From Isoetes taiwanensis (Eukaryota; Streptophyta; Lycopodiopsida; Isoetales; Isoetaceae), in contig JAJEKV010000292.1 of NCBI GenBank assembly GCA_021234155.1, positions 62,001-126,000 of the forward strand: 64,000 nt of DNA, written 5' to 3'. Positions within the stretch are counted from its first letter, which is position 1; the number at the start of each line of letters is the position of its first letter. Below, in pieces: positions 1-9,655 of the stretch. The translations under genes were made by a program, and so were the position numbers. The notes below the pieces were generated by a model. The model was not told the DNA's origin. It did not search any database and saw only the letters and a program-made list of their open reading frames with translations.

Positions 1-340
1 TGGGCGACGTCTCGAAATGAACCCGGAGGAGGTAGTCCGAGCCTCTAGCCCTGGTGGTGGAGTAAAACGACAGGGGGCAAACGACGCTCAAAAGGTGGTG
101 TGGTGGAGTAAATTGAACTGGGTGGTGGAAGCCGCAGGTGGTCGTGGCCGGGAGTAAGCCCAACAGAACTGGGTGTTGGAAATGCCTGAGCTAGAATATT
201 CATGACTACTCGGGTGTCCGCTGAGGAGGTGTGAATTCATTGCAGAGGGAGCCCGAATCGTGAGTTGGAGGCCTCGCGCTTCTTTCTCTCAGCCATACTC
301 GAAATAATGAATAAACACTATAAATGGCTCACGTAAGAAC
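1..340. other. Unassigned left edge
   Basis: No coding sequence is recognisable. A G-rich phrase of the form GGTGG(T)GGA recurs near 50, 105, 125 and 170, so this looks like decayed short-repeat DNA. It sits immediately before the first palindrome cluster and may belong to the same element. Confidence 0.3.
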
Positions 341-345
341 AGACG

Positions 346-1072
346 GGTATAAATTTATACGTAGATGGTATAAATTTATACAGAAAGGGAAAGTCTTGCA
401 GCAAGATAAATTTATACCCGGAGATGGTATAAATTTATTTAGGGGAGGGCAACATAGAAAAACGGTATAAATTTATACGAAAACTCACGGTACACTTGTA
501 TTGGAAACTTTATGGAGAAAACGCTTATACCTAAACCAAGACTTTAGGGTGGGTAATTTGCCCGCATACGGCCACCACCTATTTTCCTATATATATACCA
601 TTCCACATCGTCACAAGGGATCCGCCTATATACCCCCTTCTTATTTGCTCTCAGGAACGTCTATACGCTTTAATCCACGGTCATGGCCACGTAAGTCTAC
701 TTTCCGTACTGTTTTTTTTTCTCTCTTTTGTTTTAACTGTTAGAGTGGTAGCTTCGGCGGTATAAATTTATACCGAGAGATGGCTGCGGATCTAAGATAA
801 ATTTATATCGCGTGCTGAAGGTGGTATAAATTTACCGTTCTAGAACACAACGGTATAAATTTAAGTGTTCTAAGCGGTATAAATTTATGCGTTATAACGA
901 CGGCGGTATAAATTTTATACCGCTCAAGAACACTTTGCGGTATAAATTTATACCGGTGTGTGGCTGAATTATAAATTTATACCCGCCTTGTTAACGGCTT
1001 ATAAATTTATACGCATCCAGCCATCCGGGTATAAATTTATACCGCCGAAATGGGGCTTATAAATTTATACCG
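346..1072. repeat. Palindrome cluster 1 (GGTATAAATTTATACC, upstream)
   Basis: About 17 copies of a 16-bp perfect palindrome or near matches. Examples lie at 346-360, 367-381, 405-419, 463-479, 758-774, 795-810, 822-837, 851-864, 875-889, 904-921, 938-955, 969-984, 998-1012, 1028-1043 and 1056-1071. The core TATAAATTTATA is almost invariant and the outer GG/CC pair is less strict. Spacing is irregular (roughly 15-70 bp, with one gap from 480 to 757), so this is not a tandem satellite. The DNA between copies is not repeated. Such density cannot be chance for a 12-16-mer. Confidence 0.9.
501..743 (+). other. Spacer between palindrome sub-clusters
   Basis: This 280-bp gap in the palindrome cluster has an 80-codon open frame with no recognisable domain. 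Its hydrophobic, T-rich 3' end makes a real protein unlikely. I see no other feature in it. Confidence 0.2.
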
Positions 1073-1540
1073 CTTCAAAAAATTGTTTCTAATCTTGGTG
1101 TCTAGTGCTTAAAGAATGGACCCGAACCTTAATATTTTAGTAATATTGTTGTGTTTTAAGCTTAAATAAGAAAAAAAAGTGTTAATTAATTGTGGATTTT
1201 ATGCCCTTTAGCCTCGCTTTTACCGCTTTTTGTGTGTCAAAAAGTCGAAAAATGTTCTCTTACTAAAAAATGGTTTTTAATCCACGCTCCGGCCCAAGGA
1301 TAAAATTTGTGCGTAAAGGCCAATCTTCAAAGGTTGCACCAATAGAGCCACGGCACGCATTTAACTAAAAAGACCAGGACGCGGGTACGCATTACGGGGC
1401 GCAAGAGAGAGCAAACTAACCGACGCAGCACTGATTACTTGTGCCATCACCGTGGAAGGGCAAGTACAAGGCCGATGATTATTATCCCCCGCCGTGAAAT
1501 TATAAACCCTCGCTTGGCCATAAAAACGAAGAACACTTGG

Positions 1541-1663
1541 CGGTATAAATTTATACCGACAGGGAATCTGGAACATGCGCCCAAAGGCGTGCATGAGTAC
1601 ATATCCAAAATTACAAGCATGCCATGTAAGTTATTCTTAGTGGCATTACGATAAATTTATACC
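1541..1663. repeat. Two isolated palindrome copies before the gene
   Basis: A perfect CGGTATAAATTTATACCG lies at about 1541-1558 and a copy lacking the first bases at about 1648-1663. They are the last copies before the first plausible start codon of the ParB-like gene at 1700. Confidence 0.85.
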
Positions 1664-2089
1664 ATCATCCTCCTAACTTAACCCCAGACATGTGATAGAG
1701 TGGACATTTTGATGTCAATTGGTGCTTTTGCGATGAAAAAGGTGTTGGTCAAAGGTCCGTGGTACCCCACTACTATCGAAGAGGAAGAAAATGATGAGGA
1801 AGTAGAAGAAGAAGAGGAAGAGGAGGAAATAGTAATACCAAAGGGAAAGGGTAGGGAAGCATTCCCCCGGCAAGAGATACACGACCTCCCACCAAAAAAA
1901 AAGACTAGAACCACTAAGGCATTGACTATAGAGGAGTCGCCAGGCTCTTCGAAGGCTCCGGGCAGATATTGTTGTGAAGCCCAGAGACAAGTCAAGTGCT
2001 ATTCTAAAAGCGGGTTAATGACACTAAAACCGCTTAAGCAAACAATTTCCTTGACAATGAGCACTATTAAGAGGCCGCCTAAAAATGAA

Positions 2090-2644
2090 GATGGGGTGAG
2101 AGTTCTTGCAATGAAGAGATATCGCCGCGCACATGTGGCTATACTCAAGCAAAGAATGAGAAGGAATCCTCATGCCCATGTGTCGCCACTAGTTGTAATG
2201 GTTGACGGTGAAGTGCAACCAACTAAAAAGATTATAAAAAGGCTAACTTTGAGGATTACACATATTTTGTACTTGGAGGCACACGAAGTTACAAAGCAAG
2301 GAAGGAACTTTCAAAAGAAGAATCCCGTGAACGAAGTTTGGAAGAGCGAGAAGCACATATCTACGTTGGAGTCACAGACGAAGCAAAGGTCATTGCCGTG
2401 AGTCATAATCTCGACAATGACTTGCATTCAAAAAAATGAGTCTTATAGACAAGATCCGCTTCATGCACCCGGAATACGAGAGTTCAAGCAAGTGCATGGG
2501 GAGGACTTCAAAAACAAAAGAACAAGCTCCAAGAACTTCGAGAAGCTTGTGTCACGAGTGTCGCCACGATCTCGTGATAAGAAGCCCATAATGGCGGTGA
2601 AGGAAGATTTTACACTAATTACCTTGCTTTCGTGAGATGGTCAA
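2090..2644 (+). other. ParB-like (GGNH-type) domain block, first long exon
   Basis: Blocks in order: RRAHVAILKQRM near 2120-2155, a hydrophobic strand LVVMVDGEV near 2190-2215, then YFVLGGTRSYKAR at about 2263-2301 in a second frame. HIYVGVTDEAKVIAVSHN follows at about 2356-2410, then MSLIDKIRFMHPEYE after a one-base shift at about 2437. This pattern (LGGNHS.xA..EL, then V..GLTdeEA..lA..HN) is the ParB-like fold seen in many unannotated eukaryotic and viral proteins. Here the GGNH histidine position reads Arg. The block ends at a GTAAGT donor at 2645. No helix-turn-helix DNA-binding domain is evident downstream. Confidence 0.6.
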
Positions 2645-2760
2645 GTAAGTAAAGGCTTTAATTTAGTTCTCTCAGAGTATGCTTAGCATAGCTGAGTTTG
2701 TATATATTAACATCGGGTTTGTAAACGCGCACTGGAAGACCAGCCACGTGCCCCGTCACA

Positions 2761-2940
2761 AGATAAATTTATACCGCGACTCAGCACGCATGCTTTAAAT
2801 TTATACCGCGGTCCCGGTGGACGGAATAAATTTATACCGCGACCACGCGACGGGTATAAATTTATATGATTCGTGATAATTTATGCTGCCGCACGATAAA
2901 TTTATACCGGGCAGGCCGGGCAACGGATAAATTTTATACC
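2761..2940. repeat. Palindrome cluster 2, inside an intron
   Basis: Six copies of the TATAAATTTATA palindrome or near matches at about 2761-2776, 2793-2808, 2823-2841, 2852-2867, 2895-2910 and 2925-2940, separated by GC-rich spacers of roughly 11-18 bp. The cluster begins about 115 bp after the donor at 2645 and ends before the next coding block, so it is intronic if the gene model is right. Confidence 0.88.
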
Positions 2941-2999
2941 TATCGGTATTCCGTGCAATAATATAGTAGACTTCACAACAAACGCTTTTGTTCGCCATT

Positions 3000-3264
3000 C
3001 AACACTAAAATACTTGTGTTTTTGATCTACAATGTGTGGGATCTTCAAGAAAGAATATTTTGTATGTTCAAGATGGTGAGAAAAAGAACAATCTAGCTCC
3101 CTAGGAAAAAACCAAAAAGGTGGTGAGGCAAAAAAAAAAACATGAGCATTGTACCGGACGCAGCTTCTGTGGTTTGAAAAGCAAAGAAATTTTTGTAAGA
3201 CTTCTAGAAAAAGTTGTGGCAAAAAAGAACTCACTCTCATTTAAATGGCCAAAGAAGCTAAGAC
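3000..3264 (+). other. Candidate internal exon of the ParB/methylase-like gene
   Basis: Lys-rich coding potential on the plus strand, with a short open frame from 3120 and an alternative frame reading WFEKQRNFC. It ends at a GTAAGC donor at 3265. No domain is recognised. It is placed in the gene by position and splice signal only. Confidence 0.3.
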
Positions 3265-3321
3265 GTAAGCCACATTTCTATGTCGTTCTTTTTTTCCTAA
3301 TTTTGTCCGACCATTTTTTCC

Positions 3322-3466
3322 CTCTGCAAATGAAGACATTGTCATATCGCGGTGCGTAATTAATGAAGCAACTAAACCTCGAGGACTGGAGGAGTGCAAG
3401 GCTTTATATCCAACCTCTACTACGATACTATTATCGAGAGCACGCCGTTAACTTCAAAGCTATCGG
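3322..3466 (+). other. Candidate exon (LEDWRSARLYIQPLL block)
   Basis: A T-rich tract and AG acceptor near 3320-3331 precede a short open block containing LEDWRSARLYIQPLL and REHAVNFKAIG. It ends exactly at a GTAAGT donor (3467). One stop near the beginning needs a frameshift. The function is not recognised. The helical, aromatic-rich character fits the linker between the ParB-like and methylase parts. Confidence 0.35.
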
Positions 3467-3559
3467 GTAAGTTGTGCGTAAAAATACTTTTTGTTTTCGT
3501 GCCTTTGTCTCAAAGTTTTCTTGCGAATAAGAAGAAAGGCCTACCAATGTGATTTTTAA

Positions 3560-3962
3560 ACCTGGTTCAGAGGGCCAAGGAGGAGAGGGTAGACCGAAAG
3601 CAATTGAGCAAGGAAAGCAAGTCAAGACTAGCGCTTTGACACTACTTTAGAGATTTACTACATTTGGTCGACGCCCAAAGACAGGGGTTGTTGTAGGGTG
3701 ATTCATCGAGGTCGGGGACTCTTTTAGACAAACAAAACTTTACGTTATGCATTGCGTATATTCCTTATGGCTTCAAAATCAAGGATAGCACTTTTGACGA
3801 GGAGGCTTTTATTCACATGCAAGTCCGCTTCTTTCTTGGATGGCCTAAAAGAAGTCGACATCGGAAAACCGGAGGGTCATCATTTTTCATTCCGACCGCA
3901 GACGATGTCGGGTGCTAAAGCCATTGGGAGTCATGCTCGTAACGGGCTTCAAAACTGCGATG
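3560..3962 (+). other. Methyltransferase motif IV (IPYG) exon block
   Basis: One frame reads through LVQRAKEERVDRKQLSKES, HYFRDLLHLVDAQ and LLDKQNFTLCIAYIPYGF, followed by KIKDSTFDEEAF and, after a shift, FFIPTADDVG. In adenine and cytosine N-methylases this position reads (A/T)DPPYG, followed by a W/F-D-E-E stretch and later a strand ending in iF. Here the catalytic Asp position is Tyr (GAT would become TAT) and the first Pro is Ile. The block ends at a GTAAG donor at 3963. Confidence 0.5.
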
Positions 3963-4007
3963 GTAAGCTTTGAATTTCTTGCTTTTTCTATTTACTTTAA
4001 CACCACG

Positions 4008-4084
4008 GTAGATAAATTTATACCATTAAGCTTCGTGGTATAAATTTATACAACAAGGCAATGGTGGTATAAATTTATACCGCA
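4008..4084. repeat. Palindrome cluster 3, inside an intron
   Basis: Three copies at about 4010-4025, 4036-4051 and 4065-4082 lie just after the GTAAG donor at 3963 and before the next coding block. They flank each other at about 27-30-bp spacing. Confidence 0.88.
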
Positions 4085-4139
4085 ACACCACTTAACTAAC
4101 TTATTTTGTTCGTTTTCTTTACGCCAATGTTTAATTGCT

Positions 4140-4790
4140 TTTTTGTTTGGCGGGCTAAAAACAAACGCCAAAGGACATGGTGGTGGTCCGCGCTAGTAAG
4201 TCGCTTTGAACATTTCCATATTGGTTTTGGCGCGACCAAAAAAAACCATGGTTCATTTCAACACGCAGAATGAAAAGACTCCACCCCGCAACGCCTTTTC
4301 GGTTCCTACGTTTCTACAAAAAATTGAGAGACCCACAAACGACAAGGAGCCTGTGGGTATCTCATTATCGGGTAAGCCACCGCTAATTAATAATTTAATT
4401 CGGTGGTTTTCGCCTGTGAGACCGGATTCTAGATGCATTTTCGTGCTCGTGCACCCATAGGCTTTGCGCCCTTAAGCAAGGGCGCAATGTTGTCTCCGTC
4501 GACATAGACCAGACAAAATAAAGTTTCATCGGGACCGTGATAAGCTCTTGTGAATCCTTTCCCGATGAAAACGAGGAACCGAGCAAAAAGCGGTCGGGCG
4601 ATGTGAAAGGCACATATGTAAATCCACCCTCCACTTACGGGAAGAAGAGATGAGGAGGTGGAGTTTGTCGATCCGGGAGCCCGTGGTGCCTCGAGCAGGA
4701 GAAACAGCTGCACTGTACCATTGGAATCGAAGGGGGCGTGCCTCGCTATTAAAACCTCGCAAGAGACGTAGATCCTAAGGGGCACGAGAG
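4140..4790 (+). other. Methyltransferase motif I exon(s) and acidic C-terminal tail
   Basis: Frame 4420-4521 reads DRILDAFSCSCTHRLCALK then QGRNVVSVDIDQTK. This is the AdoMet-binding motif I (D.FSGSGT...A..GR.vv.vDid), with both glycines changed to Cys (GGC to TGC type changes). After one stop or shift the frame continues with SFIGTVISSCESFPDENEEP, a hydrophilic, Lys/Glu/Ser-rich tail to about 4650, and a further shifted stretch to about 4770. The 5' part contains candidate small exons ending at GTAAG at 4196 and 4372. Confidence 0.5.
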
Positions 4791-4813
4791 TCCCGTGGTG
4801 GAAGAGCCACCTC

Positions 4814-4829
4814 CGTATAAATTTATACG
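4814..4829. repeat. Downstream palindrome copy
   Basis: A CGTATAAATTTATACG copy lies immediately after the last coding block, so the palindromes bracket the gene. I saw no further copy beyond this point in the window. Confidence 0.85.
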
Positions 4830-4849
4830 ATAAGATTTTAAATTAACTT

Positions 4850-5092
4850 TCATTGTAATCTATGTGCTAAGAATACACTAGTTCCTTAGCAATGTGGTCT
4901 CGAGTTCGAGACCGCCCGAATCGTGACTTTGCATCTTTGTTGGGGGTCAAATTCCAACAGACGCTAATGTAAGGTGGTTGGGGGGTGGGCCCAACCAAGC
5001 AATGTAGTGTGGTGTGTGGTCACATGTCCAGTTGGATGCTGCCTAGTGGCGTGACGTTAAAACTACTATCTATCTATCTATCTATCTCTTTT
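4850..5092 (+). mobile_element. SINE-like element candidate with (CTAT)n tail
   Basis: A Pol III B-box-like GAGTTCGAGAC, with T-arm pairing GGTCTC...GAGACC, is at about 4893-4910. A unique body follows, ending in a (CTAT)n simple tail at about 5068-5090. tRNA-derived head plus simple tail is the plant SINE layout. I could not confirm the A box or a target-site duplication, so the left boundary is approximate. Confidence 0.4.
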
Positions 5093-6740
5093 CTATATTT
5101 GATTTTCTTAATACTTATATTAAGCTTGCAAAAAGACAAACTATATTTCCTTCTATTTTCAACAACAAATACTTAATGAGTTTTTAAATTTAATGTCTCT
5201 CTCCTCAAAACAAGCTTTTTTTTTTTTTTGCCCTTTTTTAAAAATGAAAAGGTTTCAAAAATGTTGCTTTTTTTGGGGTATTTCGAATGCTATTTGCTCA
5301 ACAATCTATTTTGCTCCCTATTTTGTCCATTTTTTTCAAGTTTCCAATTTTTATAAAGGAATCTTTCAAACGCACTTCTTAAATAAGTGCGTTTCATTTT
5401 AAACCTTGTTAGTATTCAAAATAAATAAATCCCCTGAAGGTAGCAAGCATTTGTGATTTGCGAGAAGTGTGGAGCATTGGCTCACATGTGTTGAGCAGAT
5501 GATAAAGATACACAGTATGAATGGATCTTCCAGCTAGTGAAAGGGAGGGCCATAAAACATAATGAATGCAACTATAAAGAGTTGGAGTGCGTTTTGAAGC
5601 AAATCAGCCTGTAACAACTAATGGTTTAGTACAAACTAGCCAACCTGTAACAATTAATGGTTTAGTACAAGTAGATGATTTTGAATTGCATGTGTTGTTT
5701 AACTCTTCTTCAAACAGATCACATTGCATGAACATGTGCTCCAAAGTGTGGTACGGCTCCTTAAACAAGACGTATAGGATATAATGGCATTTCTTTCCGT
5801 GGTTTGTGGTATTTTAGAAAAGCCTTGTAGCTAAGCTTATTGTTATATCATAGAATATAAGAAATAAATTGTTACTCCTAGGCAAGCAACGTGATTACGA
5901 TTTCTTTGCCATATGTTTGATATCGCCAAGTTCTAAACAACCACATTGGCTTGAAGAAAATGCTAGAAACAAAAACATAGATTCATGATACAAGCCTTGG
6001 CAAAGAAAATGATTATGGGTCATTCATTAAGAAGGCGCTTTTACATAAGGATTATTTTAAACACTTTATTTAAATCGGTGCCTTTAAATACAATTATGAT
6101 GGTTATGATATATGGAGTAAGTATAAATAAAGTTATCTGGCTAATAATTAGAGTACCTTATAGATTGTAAGGGCCTCTTGGATGTAATATATTCATTGTG
6201 AACATGAATACTCATGGATGGTGGTTGCTTCATGGCTATCTCTTAGCCATTATAATTACACTTTGGTATGCTTAGATTTTGGGCATAATGTGGGTTCAAA
6301 TCCCACATATTCAAGACCGTCTTCCATGCCATTCAAAATTGAGAGATATACTCTACCATAAAATGTCGAACATTAATAATGGATTCAACCTTGTAGTTTT
6401 AGAACCAAACAAATGTCTGCACACTGGGGTGTCTCATTTTTGATGTCCCTTTGTCCCCAATTTAGTACTAAAATCAATAAAGGTGCTTGGAAATCTTGGA
6501 GGCAATTTCAAATTTAGAAAACAAAAATAGCAATAAAAAAATCAAATTCCTTGAATCTTGGAGAACCGGGCTACAGTGCGTGCATGTGTTGAGCCCCGAT
6601 AAAGAAAATTAAAACACCAATGAAATCATCATTCTTGCTTCTCGTCTTTCGATATGTTCAAGGTTTGAATGGAACCAATGGATTGTGTTTCTTTTCCTAT
6701 TTGCAACATTCAATTTGCTCACGCCGATTGGTGTTATTAC
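5093..6740. other. AT-rich stretch, no supported gene
   Basis: Poly-T-rich DNA with only short chance frames. A 17-bp hairpin-like GTGGGTTCAAATCCCAC at 6290-6306 contains a perfect Pol III B box (GGTTCAAATCC). No matching tRNA cloverleaf surrounds it, so it is at most a SINE relic. A 30-bp phrase containing AACAA(C/T)TAATGGTTTAGTAC is repeated at about 5610 and 5650. Confidence 0.4.
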
Positions 6741-8755
6741 GCGATTCGCCAACTCCATAGCCAATCCTTGCTCCGCCTTGCCTACAGCCCTTGCATAGAG
6801 CCCCTTGATTTGCCCCTTTCGCTTCTCTCTCTCTAGGGTTTACTGACCGTCTCTAGCCCCAAAACCCCCAAACCCCTAAAAGGTGATCGACCTTCCACGT
6901 TTTGGTCCCCAAATTGGATTCTCGCGCAAATTTGTATGCCGAGACCCCATCGCCTTTGGAAGTCACAAGATGAGAATAATGTTGAGCTAGGCTCCAACAT
7001 TTGCCCCGACATTGCCATAGCCCAATCTAATCGCCTTTTTGTTCCTCGCTTAGCTTGGCATAACCTCGCCAGCACATGTACCGCCTAGCCCCCGCAGACT
7101 GACAAGCTCCCGCCATAGCCTACCTAAACCTTGCTTGACATGCCATACCCCAAGTCATGGCCACGTATGTCCCCTTCAAGATCCCGACTCACCCCTAGCA
7201 AGTGAGCTTCCATTGCACTCACGCATTCCCACCTCAGCAAACCCCAAAGACGCTCTAATCGACCTCCCAAGCAGCCACCACCTACCGAAACCAAGAAGGC
7301 CACCATGAAGCTGCCCCGCAAGTGATGCAATGGGCAAGGGAGAGACATCCTCCATGAAGAAGGGAGGCCCTAGCCAAGGCCCACATGCCCGGGCCGGCTC
7401 TGCGATGGAAAGGTTCGCCAGTGCCCTTACTGTGGCCTCCTCCGCTGGCGTAATCCTTTTGGGCCACCATCCAAGCCGGGTTGAGGTTAATAGTGCCTCG
7501 CATTGCGGGCCCGGAACGGAGATGGAGTCTCGCGAATATCCCACGTGGTTTGCAGACAGCTTGGTGATAGCAAAACAACGACATCGAATTGGAGACCCAA
7601 GCACAACGGTGACGACATCCGATTGGTGCACTCGAGAGAAAGAAGATCGGGTGTTTCTCGCAGACATGCAGCTCGCTGCGGATACCTGGACGCCGCGAGA
7701 TTGCAGTGATTGTGGACCGCAAATACGCATGGTGACACTTGCGTAATCATGTTTTGGGCCAGATCGAGGTCGATGAGGCCATGCCATGGCACGATGCGCG
7801 ACAAAGCCACACCCCAGCTTGAAGTTGAGGAGGCTACCGCAGAAGATTTAGGTTGCAGTCAGCTTTGAAGTTAACCAGCAAAGATCGAAGAGGATCTCGC
7901 AGACGGACCCGGAAAATGCAGGGAGTTCGACCGGCTGCCAAAGAAGGCAAGGGCCTCCAGCAGGCGCATGAACAATGGGGGCACCGTGACGCCGGGAGAT
8001 GGTAAGATAGGGGACTAAACCTTGCAAGAGCTGAGCTCCCACTTCAGAGAACGTAGGCCACGACATTACGACACCGCACCGCAAGCCCAACAACTTTGTA
8101 AGATGTCAACGGGCGCCACCGTCAACCCGGAACCGTTCCCCACCGCTACGCCCTCACGCGACTAATTATCATCAACGCCGGCCGCCACCTCATGCCGTAG
8201 GCAGCCAGCGGGTTCTCACCTGACCAGCCTGTGAGCACTTCCAGCCACAACCGGTAGTTCTGTGGGCCCTGCTAAGATCAAGAGTAACTTCACCCGAAGA
8301 TACACACACGTATCCTTGGGGCGCATGACGCCTCGGGGTCGTGATCTCAAGCTCAGTTACGACTCGGCTGGGGTCCAGTCACCAGCCACAGCCTAAGTCG
8401 CAGGTTCACGATCAAGATGTGACAAGTTCGAGGCCAGCTACCGCGATGTAAGCATCAAGGGCACATCTCAGACATGTGAGCTGTGATCTTACCCAAAGGC
8501 AACAGAGGCACGTGAGTTCGGCCAGGCCGTGACGCCCGCCAGCCTAATTAAACACCGGCACTGCACTCGCCACCCAAATGCGCTTCCTCGATGTTTCCGC
8601 CCTCTGCACCGCTTTACACTTTGGCTCGCTTCCGCCAACAATGCCGCCTGCTGCTTTTGTCCGGGTTCCGCCTGCGAATTCCCGGGCCCGCTTCCCACTG
8701 GTCCATCATATGACACACACACTACACAAGCATCTTCGACCGCTCAATAGGAATT
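6741..8755. other. GC-rich block, possible 5' part or ORF1 of a LINE
   Basis: Base composition rises sharply relative to both sides. Several overlapping frames on both strands (up to 203 codons) come with that composition and show no domain I recognise. Because a LINE endonuclease begins just downstream on the plus strand, this block may be the decayed 5' UTR and ORF1 of that element. That is inference from position. Confidence 0.3.
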
Positions 8756-9655
8756 GTGCCTCCGGTGGTGATCGAACCGGCTTCGGGGGTTTCCGTGGCA
8801 GAAGGGCGATAGCCTCAATTCGATGGGCAATGGACATGGACCTCATCTTCCTCATGGAGACATGGGAACACCTGAGGCCACGGGCTGCCCGTCTGCCAGA
8901 GTACCGGCATTTTTAGGTGTTCAATGGTTTATGCGGGGAGGCGCGGCGATACAGTGGGGTTGCCTGCTACTACAGGTAGCCTTGGCACATTTGGTTTCCC
9001 CTCGAGACCGAACAGATATAACCGCTACTTGTGGGTCCGAGTGCACCACCGCGGGCGGAGATCTTCTCTTCCTAGCCGCTTGCTACTTTCCCCATGCGTG
9101 AGAGTCCCTTCTATCACGTACCACCGGAGGTGGATAGATGGACCCGTGATGTCGATCTATATATGATGACATACATAAAGACAAGCGGATAAAGAGTCAT
9201 GCTCCAATTGAGACTTCAATGCTTGCTTGGGACGAGGTGGGAACAGGCCATGCGGCTGGACCCCCTCGCGATGATGGCGTCGCTGCGATTCGAAAAAAAG
9301 CCTTTTGCCCACGGCACTCGGATGACCAGTCACCCGGCGCCAGACAATTGCTCCTGATGCAATTATCTTTGACCTGCTCATATGCAATGGCCTACCACAA
9401 TGGCCTCTTCTTCGGCTGTACACTTGCGAGCAAGGACAATCATGGCGGAACTAGTGTCGTGGATTATGTCATAGTGGCGCTACAGATGTACACCTTGTCG
9501 CCATTTTCGATGTCAAGACGGACAAATGGGACGGAGGAGGCCGATTTCGCATCACCTCCCACTCTATGTGAAGCTGGTCTGGCCAGCCGCTACGGCCCCC
9601 TCAGTAGCAGCACCTTGCCGACCTCGGTTGCGCTTGGATTATGAGCAGGCGGACT
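8756..9655 (+). pseudogene. LINE apurinic endonuclease domain, fragment
   Basis: Read over three frames, the block follows the order of a LINE endonuclease. MDMDLIFLMETWE near 8829-8868 carries the Glu of the l.ETw motif, followed by a GrGGVA-like region. LFLAACYFPHA is near 9067-9100 and a degraded GDFNA region near 9200-9260. DLLICNGLPQWP is near 9373-9408, GGTSVVDYVIVA near 9440-9475, and a final hydrophobic strand with ITSH in place of SDHxPI. The element then stops near 9655 without its reverse transcriptase. Multiple frameshifts make it dead. Confidence 0.6.

Larger units (their letters stand above)
1700..4845 (+). pseudogene. ParB-like plus beta-class DNA adenine methyltransferase-like gene, multi-exon, frameshifted
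   Basis: Plus-strand coding blocks with shifting frames describe one protein. The N-terminus (from Met at 1700) is acidic (Glu-rich, 1771-1830) then basic. A ParB/sulfiredoxin-fold-like block follows at about 2090-2480. Further on come a methyltransferase motif IV block (IPYGF, 3760-3774) and a motif I block (DAFSCSCT...VVSVDID, 4432-4512). The order IV then I is that of beta-class N6-adenine methylases. Donor-like GTAAG sites at 2645, 3265, 3467, 3963, 4196 and 4372 indicate spliceosomal introns, so this is resident eukaryotic DNA, not bacterial contamination. ParB domains joined to methylases are known in phages and bacteria. The key residues look changed (Asp to Tyr before IPY, both motif I Gly to Cys), and several 1-2-base frameshifts are needed, so an active enzyme is unlikely from this copy. 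Family calls rest on motif reading, not on a search. Confidence 0.6.

Noticed and set aside
346..1072. TATAAA strings as a row of TATA-box promoters
   Set aside because: They are halves of one conserved palindrome recurring about 27 times, including inside introns. No gene start is associated with most copies.
346..1072. CRISPR-like array
   Set aside because: Repeats are 16 bp, fully palindromic and irregularly spaced in a plant nuclear context, with no leader and no cas genes.
1678..1995. Ser-rich minus-strand frames at the acidic block
   Set aside because: They are the antisense of the poly-Glu stretch of the plus-strand gene.
1700..4845. Bacterial or phage contamination as the source of the ParB/methylase gene
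   Set aside because: Several GTAAG-type intron boundaries separate the coding blocks, and plant-like SINE and AT-rich DNA continues without a break.
6290..6306. A tRNA gene at the perfect T-arm GTGGGTTCAAATCCCAC
   Set aside because: No acceptor stem, D-arm or anticodon arm can be paired at the right distances.
7176..7787. 203-codon minus-strand frame as a gene
   Set aside because: It overlaps other equally long frames on both strands in a GC-rich block and shows no domain, so it is a composition artefact.
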